Shown here piece by piece: positions 24,065 to 31,594 of a DNA stretch of 40,633 nt (position 1 is the first letter of the stretch; the number at the start of each line of letters is the position of its first letter). The notes beneath the pieces were generated by a model. That model searched no databases, had not been told where the DNA came from, and was given only the letters and a program-made list of their open reading frames with translations. This DNA comes from Longimicrobiales bacterium (GTDB taxonomy: Bacteria > Gemmatimonadota > Gemmatimonadetes > Longimicrobiales > RSA9). The DNA lies in assembly GCA_035461765.1 (NCBI GenBank), contig DATHUY010000136.1, positions 1 through 40,633 of the forward strand. The letters are read 5' to 3'. The position numbers and the translations under genes are program-made.

Positions 24065-25408
24065 TCAGTTGCAACGCAGGTTCTTGCCCCTGACGCGGCA
24101 GTCGATCGTCTGCGACGTGGAGCCGCTGTTGCCCGCGGCATCAGTGACGGTGAGTGTCACCGTATGTTGGCCGGAGCTGAACGTGTGCGACGGATTCTGC
24201 AGGCTGGAGGTGAAAGCGCCGCTCCACGCCCACGCGGTCACGCCGACGTTGTCCGTGCTCTGGTCCGTGAACGAGCACGTCGAATTGTTGCCGCACGAGT
24301 AGCTGAACGCGGCGTTCGGCACGGTGGTATCCTCGCCGGGCGGAGGCGGCGGCGGCGGCTCAGTGCCGCCACTGCCGGTGTCGATAGATACGCCGAAGCG
24401 CTGGAGCACCGGCGCGATCGGATTGGCGAGCGTGCGCGTGCTGCTGCCGGCGAAGAGCAGGCCGACCAGTGACTTGTTGGTGTCGTTCGTCACGATGAGC
24501 GAGCCGGAATCGCCGCCGGCGCTGAACGTGCCGGGCGAGATGCCGATCTGGCCGCTGAACGTGGCGGCCTCCGCGCAGCTGAACATGCCGCGCGGCACGT
24601 AACACACGCTCACGGTCACGTTCGTCTCGGTCACGGTACCGGTGGTGTGGCCGGTCGTGCGGCCGAACTTCTGTACGCCCTTGTTGAGCAGACCGCCGCT
24701 GTAGAGGGCCGTGCCGGGCGCGCCGTACGCATCGGCAGGCGTGCTGCCGGTGAGGTCGGCGCCGTTCACGCGCGCAATCGCTGCATCCATGGTGTTGGAC
24801 GCGCCACCCATGACGATGGGCTGGAAGTCGGCGAGCGTGCCGATCTTGTCGGCTGACGTGCCGCCATCATAGGGGCCGGGCTGCAGCGTCGCATCGCCGA
24901 TCGATGCTGCATTCGAGTTCGCGAGCACGTGATTGTTGCTCAGGATGTAAACGTTGCCCGCGGCGTCCTTCACCTTCGCGCCGATGGTGCCCGCGGTGAT
25001 GGCAGGATGGCCCACGGAGAAGCCGGACGGAGCCGGTCGCGCCTTGAGCTGTGGATTGGTGGCGCGCACCGCATCGATACGGCCCGTTACGACCACGTCC
25101 ACTGCGTAACCGTCGAGCCGGGACGGCACGCGCGCTGCCGCGGCGTGACTGGGCGTGACGGCGTACACCACGATCGACTCGCCCGCGGCCGAGACACGTA
25201 CACCCGTGCCGATGATGCCGTCCCTGCGCATGAGCTCGGGCGTGTGCCGGTTCTGTGCGGCGATGATGTCGGGTGTCGCGCGGACCGCAACGGGTGCGGC
25301 GTCGAGCTGCTGCGACGGCTCGAGCGGCTGAGCCTGTCTCTCGGTGCATGAGGTCGCCGCCATGGCTGCGAATGCGACGGCGAGGAACGACGTGCGACTG
25401 CGATGCAT
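24065..25408 (-). CDS. S1-like serine protease lipoprotein with PKD domain
   Basis: Encodes 447 residues. The lipobox is AATSC (Cys21). Residues of about 45-112 are the module shared with the adjacent small lipoprotein. The trypsin-like domain (about 130-345) has H160 in SNNHVLA, D208 in NTMDAAIA and S301 in GGDSGSLI, a complete catalytic triad. A Pro-rich linker (350-358) leads to a C-terminal PKD domain (about 365-440, FSYSCGNNSTCSFTDQS ... VTLTVTDAAGN), which usually aids binding to substrate or surface. It probably acts outside the cytoplasm. The ATG at 25408 has GGAGG 4 bases upstream; a longer frame to 25444 is less likely. Confidence 0.9.
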   Translation of the reverse strand: MHRSRTSFLAVAFAAMAATSCTERQAQPLEPSQQLDAAPVAVRATPDIIAAQNRHTPELMRRDGIIGTGVRVSAAGESIVVYAVTPSHAAAARVPSRLDGYAVDVVVTGRIDAVRATNPQLKARPAPSGFSVGHPAITAGTIGAKVKDAAGNVYILSNNHVLANSNAASIGDATLQPGPYDGGTSADKIGTLADFQPIVMGGASNTMDAAIARVNGADLTGSTPADAYGAPGTALYSGGLLNKGVQKFGRTTGHTTGTVTETNVTVSVCYVPRGMFSCAEAATFSGQIGISPGTFSAGGDSGSLIVTNDTNKSLVGLLFAGSSTRTLANPIAPVLQRFGVSIDTGSGGTEPPPPPPPGEDTTVPNAAFSYSCGNNSTCSFTDQSTDNVGVTAWAWSGAFTSSLQNPSHTFSSGQHTVTLTVTDAAGNSGSTSQTIDCRVRGKNLRCN

Positions 25409-25730
25409 CTGTCCTCCAACGTGACGGGGTGCCGGCTGAGGCACTGCGGTGAATGGAACGCCGCGGGACGTGCGGCGTCGTGGCGAGCGTGCGCAACGCT
25501 CGAAATTCGAGAGCGGCTACAGCGAACCGTTGGTTCGGTGCAGCCACGCTGGATCGCAGCTGGCTGAAAAGAGAAGCCGCGGCAGCAGCGCCGGGCGGTT
25601 CCGCGGGGGGGACGCGGATGGCCTTACATGGGCCACGCTGCCAGGATACGATGCGGTGGGCGATCGCGAAAGGGTCCTGTCGGATGGAAGCCGACGGCGA
25701 CCCGGCTGCGCCGCCCTCGGGTGTCCCGGC
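25409..25730. other. Structured leader/intergenic region before the S1 protease
   Basis: 322 bp without a convincing gene. Near the protease start it holds four short perfect hairpins: ACGCCGC/GCGGCGT (25458-25478), GAGCGT/ACGCTC (25485-25501), CTCGAA/TTCGAG (25499-25511) and CGAACC/GGTTCG (25523-25537). The second and third share bases and cannot form together. The rest shows nothing clear; no known riboswitch class was recognised. Confidence 0.5.
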
Positions 25731-26489
25731 CTACAGTTGCTGAAGAAGCTCAGCGTGCACTGCCTTCGTCTGGGGTGACGGATTCACTCCCAGCTCCTCG
25801 GCGATGAGCGTGCGGCAGCGTTCATAGGTCCGCAGGGCTTCGGCCGTGTTGCCGGCGGCGGCGTGCGCGCGCATGAGAAGCTGATAGGCCGTCTCCCGGA
25901 ACGGCTCGAGCGCCACGGCGTCGCGGGCGGCCTCCACGGCCAGGGAATGCTCGCCGTTCCACAGGTACACGTGGACGCGGCACTCGAGTGCGCGTACGAG
26001 AATGCTGGCGAGCTTCTCACGCCGCTGCTCCACCCAGCGGCCCTGCTCCCCCGCCAGGAACGGCCGGCGCGCGATATGGTGAGCGACTGCCGACGGGCCG
26101 TATGCGCGAGCTGGATCCCCCGCCCGCAGCGCAGCCTCGGCTTCGTGGATGCTGTCGGCGGCAACCTCGTGATCCACCCATGTACCGCCTGGCAGGTTCA
26201 GCTCGTGACAGCCGTCGCGGGTGGAGAGCGCCGCGGCCCCGTCGAGGCCGACCCGGCCGAGGAGCGAGCGCAGTCTGCTTACGATGGAGCTGAGGGCGGT
26301 GTCCCAGGCCGGCGGCACCCGCTCCGGCCAGAGCGCATCCGCCAGCGCGACGCGCGCCACGGGGTCGCTGCGCTCACCGACCAGCACGGCAAACGCTACG
26401 CGGGCCTGCTGGCCGGGGAAGTCGTTCGGGCCGAGGCGGATGCTTTCCGCATCGATCGTCAGGCGTCCGGACAGATGGATTCGCAGCAT
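25731..26489 (-). CDS. SARP/AfsR-like BTAD-domain transcriptional regulator
   Basis: Encodes 252 residues: an N-terminal winged-helix DNA-binding domain of the OmpR type (ADALWPERVPPAWDTALSSIV, then LRSLLG), followed by a bacterial transcriptional activator domain (BTAD; about residues 90-250, with a TPR-like EPFRETAYQLLMRAHAA and LGVNPSPQT). This is the SARP layout, known mainly from actinomycete pathway activators. The ATG at 26489 has GGAG 5 bases upstream and removes ten residues from the longest frame. It is divergent from the DUF1059 gene. The target is unknown; the protease downstream is a candidate. Confidence 0.88.
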   Translation of the reverse strand: MLRIHLSGRLTIDAESIRLGPNDFPGQQARVAFAVLVGERSDPVARVALADALWPERVPPAWDTALSSIVSRLRSLLGRVGLDGAAALSTRDGCHELNLPGGTWVDHEVAADSIHEAEAALRAGDPARAYGPSAVAHHIARRPFLAGEQGRWVEQRREKLASILVRALECRVHVYLWNGEHSLAVEAARDAVALEPFRETAYQLLMRAHAAAGNTAEALRTYERCRTLIAEELGVNPSPQTKAVHAELLQQL

Positions 26490-26544
26490 CGAGGCTCCAT
26501 ACTTTTTCCAAGGTCGCACCGGGCCGGTGGCAAGCCATCCGACT

Positions 26545-26550
26545 TATAGT
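26545..26550 (+). promoter_or_regulatory. Possible -10 element for the DUF1059 gene
   Basis: TATAGT (5 of 6 bases of TATAAT) lies about 50 bp before the DUF1059 start in the divergent region. No good -35 is present at the normal distance. Confidence 0.3.
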
Positions 26551-26600
26551 CCGATGACCGCGGCACGACAATGCTGACACTGTAACAGGGAGTTGGTGAC

Positions 26601-26759
26601 ATGGCACAGAAACAGGTTTCATGCGACTGCGGCAAGACTATCCGCGAGTCCTCGGACGACCAGCTCGTCGCAACGGTCCAGCAGCACGCGAAGGAAGTCC
26701 ACAACATGGATCTGTCGCGCGATCAGGTACTGTCGATGGCGGAGCCGGCAGGCAGCTGA
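26601..26759 (+). CDS. DUF1059 small protein
   Basis: Encodes 52 residues beginning MAQKQVSCDCGKTIRESSDD. The CDCG motif and the helix VATVQQHAKEVHNMDLSRDQ match DUF1059, a family of small predicted soluble proteins with conserved Cys and His residues that may bind metal. An SD (AGGGAG) lies 8 bases before the ATG. Its stop touches the opposing aldo/keto reductase stop at TGATCA (26757-26762). Function unknown. Confidence 0.85.
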   Translation: MAQKQVSCDCGKTIRESSDDQLVATVQQHAKEVHNMDLSRDQVLSMAEPAGS

Positions 26760-27731
26760 TCAGCTCGACCACGACGTCGGTGTGCGGTCCCAGCGGTGCG
26801 CACGCAGTCGTTCCAGCACCTCGTCCGGCAGCGCGCCGGCATCGCTCGCCGCGATGTTGGCGCGCACGTGTGCTGGCCGGCGCATCCCGGGGATCGCCAC
26901 CGAGACGTCGGGGTTCGACAGGATGAAACGCAGCGCCAGCGCGGGCATGGACATGTCATGCGGCAGCTCGACGCGCAGCGCATCCACCCGATCCACGGTG
27001 GGCTCGAGATTCTCCCGCACGAAGTAGGTGTTGCGCCAGTCTCCCTCCGGCCAGCGGGTATCCTTCGTGAGTGTACCCGTGAGCGAGCCCTCATCGAACG
27101 GCACCCGCGCAATGACGGCGATGTCCAGCTCACGGCACAGCGGGAACAGCTCGTCCTCCGGAGCCTGATCGAAGATGTTGTAGATGACCTGCACGGCATC
27201 GACGAGGCCGGTCCGGATGGTCTCGAGCGAGTTCGCCGGCTCCCAGCGATTGATGCTGATGCCGATGGCATGCACCAGCCCCTCCCGGCGCAGGTCGTCC
27301 ACCGCGCGCTGCCATGCATCCTCGCCCGCCCAGGAATCATCCCATACGTGGAATTGCAGCAGGTCGAGCGCCTGTGTGCCCAGGTTCGCCAGGCTCCGCT
27401 CCGCAAACTCGCGGATGTGATCGGCCGGGAACACATCGCCGAGCGCGTACTCCGACCGCGCCGGCCATGCGCGGTTCAGCGGCGGCACCTTGGTGGCCGT
27501 GTAGAGACGTGTACCGGGATTCGCGCGCACGAGCTCGCCGAGTAGCCGCTCACTGTGTCCGGCGCCGTACGCCCACGCGGTGTCGAAGAAGTTGCAGCCC
27601 AGATCCACCGCCAGCTGCAGAGCCGCGAGCGACTGCTCGTCGTCGGATCCGGTCCAGGAGCCCATGCCCCACATGCCGTATCCGATGTCACCGACCTTCC
27701 AGCCGGTGCGGCCGAATCTGCGGTACCTCAT
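26760..27731 (-). CDS. Aldo/keto reductase
   Basis: Encodes 323 residues of a TIM-barrel NADPH-dependent reductase. The N-terminus MRYRRFGRTGWKVGDIGYG and the catalytic Asp-Tyr context FFDTAWAYGAGHSE are typical; the later Lys (TATKVP) and the FILSNPDVSVAIPGMR cofactor region are also present. The substrate is unknown. No SD is seen; the gene starts 10 bp after the upstream lipoprotein gene on the same strand, so translation is probably coupled. Confidence 0.92.
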   Translation of the reverse strand: MRYRRFGRTGWKVGDIGYGMWGMGSWTGSDDEQSLAALQLAVDLGCNFFDTAWAYGAGHSERLLGELVRANPGTRLYTATKVPPLNRAWPARSEYALGDVFPADHIREFAERSLANLGTQALDLLQFHVWDDSWAGEDAWQRAVDDLRREGLVHAIGISINRWEPANSLETIRTGLVDAVQVIYNIFDQAPEDELFPLCRELDIAVIARVPFDEGSLTGTLTKDTRWPEGDWRNTYFVRENLEPTVDRVDALRVELPHDMSMPALALRFILSNPDVSVAIPGMRRPAHVRANIAASDAGALPDEVLERLRAHRWDRTPTSWSS

Positions 27732-27741
27732 CGCCGGTCGG

Positions 27742-28446
27742 TCACAGCCGCACCACGTCCAGGCCCGTACCCTGGACTTCGATTCTGACGAGCCTGTGGG
27801 GCGGGGATCTCTCCACGTAGAAAACCAGGGGTACGTCGCCGCCCGCGGACTCGATGCGGAATGCTTCGAATCGGCCGGCTGGCACCTCCACAGTCGCGGA
27901 GCCGGCGACGCGCAGGCGATGCTCGCTCAGCATGTTTCTGCCCGACTGGAATACCGCCAGCGTGTGCTGCGTGTCCTCCGCCCACTCGAGAGCAGGCAGC
28001 AGCGCGGCAAGCACATTGTCGTCGATGACGCCGGGCGGTACTGCTGAGTCGACGGCCCGATCCTCCATGCCGTTCTGTCCCGGTGTGCGCGCAGTGCCTG
28101 ACGCTCGGCCCGACAGGTACTCGACGTCGATTCGCATCTCCTGCTCACCGCGGGTGCCACGCTGCGTCACCCGCCGCATCTCCAGCCGCTCGGATAACAT
28201 CACCTCGGTCGTCTGCGACATCTGCGGCATGGTGGTGGTCTCGCTGAAGCGGAATCCACCACTGACCGGCACCACGGACACCATCTGCATCCCGATCCAC
28301 TCGCCATTCAGGCGTATCGCAAAGCTGTCGCCGCGCGTGACGATCCGGTCTGCAGCGAAGCGCTGCGGCGGATCAGGAGTGGCCGTGGTGGCCGCACAGC
28401 CGGCGACGGCCGTGGCCACACTGATTGCAGCGAGGAGTGTCTTCAT
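27742..28446 (-). CDS. Hypothetical lipoprotein
   Basis: Encodes 234 residues. The signal MKTLLAAISVATAVAGC has a lipobox (AVAGC). The mature part is beta-strand rich (DSFAIRLNGEWIGMQMVSVV, TVEVPAGRFEAFRIES, LVRIEVQGTGLDVVRL), similar in shape to LolA/LolB- or DUF3108-like lipid-binding folds; family not assigned. The ATG at 28446 has a weak SD (GAGG, 9 bases). Operon with the aldo/keto reductase, divergent from the desaturase gene. Probably an outer-membrane-facing lipoprotein. Confidence 0.78.
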   Translation of the reverse strand: MKTLLAAISVATAVAGCAATTATPDPPQRFAADRIVTRGDSFAIRLNGEWIGMQMVSVVPVSGGFRFSETTTMPQMSQTTEVMLSERLEMRRVTQRGTRGEQEMRIDVEYLSGRASGTARTPGQNGMEDRAVDSAVPPGVIDDNVLAALLPALEWAEDTQHTLAVFQSGRNMLSEHRLRVAGSATVEVPAGRFEAFRIESAGGDVPLVFYVERSPPHRLVRIEVQGTGLDVVRL

Positions 28447-28588
28447 CGGTCTAGCCTCGACATTCTCCGAAGATGTGTACGCCCTGAACAATGGGTCCGT
28501 GGCTGTCGTCCGGGCAACACGACCGGAGCGCCCTCCCGGGACCGGGGCGCGCAGCTTGCGTCGCAGACCGGCGAACCCCCGGTGATCA

Positions 28589-29557
28589 ATGGAAACCATG
28601 GAATCCGATACACTCGCCAAGGTCGAGGTCCTGGCGGACCTCGAAGACATCGTGCACGAGCTCATGCAGGTGCATGAGGCGAAACGCGTCCTGTGGTTCC
28701 CCAGCGAGCTGCTCGCGCCTCCGCCCGACACCGATCCGGATGACCACCTGAAGGAGCTACGCGCCCGCGCGCAGGGGATCAGCTTCCCCATGCGCGTCGC
28801 CCTTGCGCTCAACCTGCTGACGGAGGAGGGGCTACCGCATTTCCATCGCCTGCTCGCGGTCTATCTCGGCAACGACAGTTTCTGGTCGAAGTGGACGAAC
28901 ATGTGGACGGCCGAGGAAGATCGGCATGGCGCGATCCTGCACGACTACAGCCGTGACAGCAGAGTGCTGAACAATCCCGTGCTGGAGCGCATGCAGTTCG
29001 AGTATCTCCGTGCGGGCTTCGATCCTGTATGGGACCGGGACCCGTACCGCGTGTTCGTGTATACGACGCTCCAGGAGCGTGCGACGCAGGTGAGCCACGC
29101 AAACACGGGGAAGCTGGCGAGCGAGTACGAGCCGACCATCGGCATGGTGCTGTCGAACGTTGCGAAGGAAGAAGCGCGGCACTATGCCTTCTACCGCGAG
29201 ATCTTCAGGCACGTCCTGGCGCGCGACCCGAATCGCGCACTGGAGTCCGCGGCCGCGATCATGCCGGCGATCGACATGCCGGGTGTCCTCATGCCGGGCT
29301 TCAGGGAAATGGCCGATGTCGTGCGGCGCGCGGAGATCTACGGTCCGCGCGACTACCTGAAGATCGTACAGGAGCAGATCCGGTTCTGGCGCATCGAACT
29401 GCTGGAAGACCTGAACGAAGCAGGTGAGAAGGCGCGTGACAGGATCCTCGGGATTCCCGCGCGGCTGGAGCGCATCGCAGATGCCATGCAGTCGCGGAGC
29501 CGCGCGAAGACATTCTCATTCGATGTCGCGTTCGCGCACGAGTTCACAATGGAGTGA
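28589..29557 (+). CDS. Acyl-ACP desaturase (di-iron, FA_desaturase_2)
   Basis: Encodes 322 residues. The di-iron ligands of soluble acyl-ACP desaturases are present: E79/E80 with H84 (TEEGLPH), E110-x-x-H113 (EEDRH), E163 (LQERATQ) and E195-x-x-H198 (EEARHYAFY). The enzyme inserts a cis double bond into acyl-ACP using O2 and ferredoxin-type electrons, and would set membrane fluidity. It is cytoplasmic. It heads a three-gene unit with a small membrane protein and a truncated haemoglobin. The start is ATG at 28589; ATG at 28598 is possible. Confidence 0.92.
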   Translation: METMESDTLAKVEVLADLEDIVHELMQVHEAKRVLWFPSELLAPPPDTDPDDHLKELRARAQGISFPMRVALALNLLTEEGLPHFHRLLAVYLGNDSFWSKWTNMWTAEEDRHGAILHDYSRDSRVLNNPVLERMQFEYLRAGFDPVWDRDPYRVFVYTTLQERATQVSHANTGKLASEYEPTIGMVLSNVAKEEARHYAFYREIFRHVLARDPNRALESAAAIMPAIDMPGVLMPGFREMADVVRRAEIYGPRDYLKIVQEQIRFWRIELLEDLNEAGEKARDRILGIPARLERIADAMQSRSRAKTFSFDVAFAHEFTME

Positions 29558-29565
29558 CGGCTGCC

Positions 29566-30150
29566 ATGCGCGGCCGGGGAAGTACACGGATGCGACATGG
29601 AACGATGCGGGTGCCTGCCGCATTCACGGCGGTCCTCTGCGCGCTGTTGATACGCACCGCACCGCTGCACTCGCAGGTGCCCGGTCCGCTTCCCGCCGCG
29701 GCTGGTGCCGGCGTGCCAAATCTCACCTTGAATGACGCCTTCACGCAGGATACGCTCGATCGTACTCCGCAGATGATCGGTGGTGGTCTGATCGGAGGCG
29801 CGCTGGGACTGCTGCTGGGCGGCGCGCTGGGGTACGGCCTGGAAACGAGGCTCTCGGAGAACTGCTATGACCTCTGCGGGCTGGGCGGCGCGCTGATCGG
29901 CGGCGGGATCGGCGAATCCCTGGGCATGGCGTTCGGCGTCCATGCAGGCAACCGGCAGCGCGGCAGTTACGCGGCCGCGGTCGTGGGGCCGATCGGTGTG
30001 CTTGTCGGCACGATGGTGCTCGTCAGCGCGGTCGACGCCGGGGGACCGGCGGTCGCGATAGCGGTCGGCATTCCCGCGCTTCAGCTGTTCACATCGATCA
30101 GCGGTGAGCGCGCCGCCGCGCGCAGGCGGACCGCGCCGCCGGAGCCATGA
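29566..30150 (+). CDS. Small membrane or secreted protein with Gly-rich hydrophobic segments
   Basis: Encodes 194 residues. An N-terminal signal-like segment (FTAVLCALLIRTAPLHSQ) is followed by two Gly-rich hydrophobic stretches (MIGGGLIGGALGLLLGGALG and LGGALIGGGIGESLGMAF) and a further one (VVGPIGVLVGTMVLVSAV). This glycine-zipper pattern suggests membrane insertion or oligomers; no family recognised. The start is uncertain: GTG at 29554 overlaps the desaturase stop (GTGA), ATG at 29566 has GGAG 11 bases upstream, and ATG at 29590 is also open. Middle gene of the desaturase/haemoglobin unit; its stop overlaps the next start (ATGA). Confidence 0.72.
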   Translation: MRGRGSTRMRHGTMRVPAAFTAVLCALLIRTAPLHSQVPGPLPAAAGAGVPNLTLNDAFTQDTLDRTPQMIGGGLIGGALGLLLGGALGYGLETRLSENCYDLCGLGGALIGGGIGESLGMAFGVHAGNRQRGSYAAAVVGPIGVLVGTMVLVSAVDAGGPAVAIAVGIPALQLFTSISGERAAARRRTAPPEP

Positions 30151-30521
30151 ACGAGGACGGGGTATTCGCGGCCATCGGAGAGGACGGGTTCGAGCGGCTG
30201 GTGGCGGCATTCTACCGGCAGGTTCCGGACGACGACGTGCTCGGCCCCATGTATCCGCCGGATGACCTGGCGGGTGCCGAACAGCGACTCCGCGACTTCC
30301 TGATCGGTCGTTTCGGCGGTCCGCAGCGATACATCGAGCAGCGCGGACATCCACGGCTGCGCGCGCGGCACGTGCCATTCCCGATCGATCGCCGCGCGAG
30401 CGAGCGCTGGCTGGAGCTGATGGATCGCGCGCTCGAGGAGACGGCATTCCCCGCGGATGTCGATGCCATTCTGCGAGAGTTCTTCGACGCGGTGGCGGAG
30501 ATGATGATCAACCGGCATTAG
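30147..30521 (+). CDS. Truncated haemoglobin, group II (GlbO-like)
   Basis: Encodes 124 residues of the 2-on-2 globin fold. The B-helix FYRQV with Tyr at position 23 (B10), the proximal His75 in RARHVPFPI and Trp88 (G8) in ERWLEL mark group II. It binds O2 and could deliver it, scavenge NO or sense redox state. The ATGA overlap (30147-30150) with the membrane-protein gene shows tight coupling. Its place in one operon with an O2-dependent desaturase suggests a link to O2 supply or to protection of the enzyme. Confidence 0.9.
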   Translation: MNEDGVFAAIGEDGFERLVAAFYRQVPDDDVLGPMYPPDDLAGAEQRLRDFLIGRFGGPQRYIEQRGHPRLRARHVPFPIDRRASERWLELMDRALEETAFPADVDAILREFFDAVAEMMINRH

Positions 30522-30575
30522 CTGCGCGACGTCTGCACGGGCCGGATCGCCCCGTAGTCCCCCATTCCACCGTAA

Positions 30576-30614
30576 CTACGTATACCTGCCTGCGCTTCTA
30601 CGTAGGCCCGCGTA
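30576..30614. promoter_or_regulatory. CTACGTA direct-repeat site B
   Basis: CTACGTA at 30576-30582 and 30598-30604 (22 bp apart), then CGTA at 30611-30614. The spacings (22 then 10 between the CGTA cores) equal those at 6359-6397. It lies 79 bp before the ATG at 30683. Confidence 0.5.
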
Positions 30615-30682
30615 TCTCGATCACCGTCGTTTGCGTGCACCTTGGTGAATCAGTCACCGCACTGCTTCATCAGGGAGCGAAC

Positions 30683-31456
30683 ATGGCGAACCCCGAAACG
30701 GTGAGATCGCGCAAGGGACCAGGCCTGCTGGAGCGCTGCCGGCGCTACCGTGGACTCCTCGTGCTGGTCGTATGGCAGGTCCCGGTGCAACCCGTGATAC
30801 GACCGAACGGCAGTCTCGGACTCATGATCGGCACCGGCACCGACGAGCATGCCGAGCTGTCCTGTGACGGCGACCTGCTTCGCGCCGACCGGGTGCCGTA
30901 CAAGGTGGCAGCCGTGGAAGGGGACTACAGCCTGAACGAAATCGTTCGCGTGGACGCAGCCGGCGGCTTCATGACGTCCGACTGGGAGTCGCACCAGGGC
31001 GCTTTCGGGACCGTGCGGCTGCGGGGCGACTGGAAATCATTCGGGGTCGGGGCGGGACTCGCCCTCGCTCCGGGTTTCGAGGAATACGAGGGAGAGTCGT
31101 CCCGGGCAGCCTGGCCATCGCTCTACCTGCGCGCCGGATCAGCCGAAACCGTGCACCTGAGGCTGGAAACGTTCCCCCCGAACGCATTCTCGCCGCAGCA
31201 GGTCGCTCGCATCGGCATCGGCTACAACGCAGTGCGACGCGATCTCGCTTCCGGCTTCATTGGCCTGGCCGGTGTCGGGAGCCACGAAGGAGGCACCGGC
31301 GTGAGCGCGGATCTCTCTGTGCCGGTTGCCGACCGGTTCGCACTGCGATTCTCCGCACACTATGCCGACGGAGAGAGGCACGCGATCACCGGGTTTGCCG
31401 CGGGCGGTCGCGTCCTGCTCGGCAGCGCGCCGACACTGGCAGCGGCCGCCAGGTAG
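30683..31456 (+). CDS. Predicted beta-rich envelope protein
   Basis: Encodes 257 residues. After a basic, hydrophobic N-terminus (RCRRYRGLLVLVVWQVPVQ) come alternating strands with aromatic residues (GAFGTVRLRGDWKSFGVGAG, GFIGLAGVGSHEGG, FALRFSAHYADGERHAITGF), like a small outer-membrane beta-barrel or beta-sandwich. No family recognised and the signal sequence is atypical. The ATG at 30683 has GGGAG 5 bases upstream; the longer frame starts with GTG at 30635 close to the CTACGTA sites and is less likely. Its TAG stop abuts the second inverted-repeat element. Confidence 0.68.
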   Translation: MANPETVRSRKGPGLLERCRRYRGLLVLVVWQVPVQPVIRPNGSLGLMIGTGTDEHAELSCDGDLLRADRVPYKVAAVEGDYSLNEIVRVDAAGGFMTSDWESHQGAFGTVRLRGDWKSFGVGAGLALAPGFEEYEGESSRAAWPSLYLRAGSAETVHLRLETFPPNAFSPQQVARIGIGYNAVRRDLASGFIGLAGVGSHEGGTGVSADLSVPVADRFALRFSAHYADGERHAITGFAAGGRVLLGSAPTLAAAAR

Positions 31457-31460
31457 AGTT

Positions 31461-31593
31461 TCGGACGCGGAACCCACTCTGCAGAACGGCTCAGGGCCAC
31501 ATGGCCGGGGCGCGTGCGGACATGCCGCCCCGCGCTTCCGGGGACGCGGGCCTGCCCCGATGAGCCGTCCTGCAGAGTGGTTTCCGCGTCCGA
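31461..31593. repeat. Dispersed inverted-repeat element, copy 2 (133 bp)
   Basis: Arms 31461-31492 and 31562-31593 (32 bp, 2 mismatches) match copy 1 (6164-6352) at both ends: the outer 15 bases of the left arm are identical and the right-hand 33 bases agree at 27. Variable bases change in both arms together, which keeps the pairing. The interior is about 57 bp shorter than in copy 1. The element fills almost the whole space between two convergent stop codons and may act as a bidirectional 3' hairpin. Confidence 0.85.
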
Positions 31594-31594
31594 T

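Noticed and set aside
30576-30614. CTACGTA sites as operators of the CarH-like protein encoded at 33678-34733
   Set aside because: The B12 protein here has no DNA-binding domain, so a direct link cannot be supported from the sequence.
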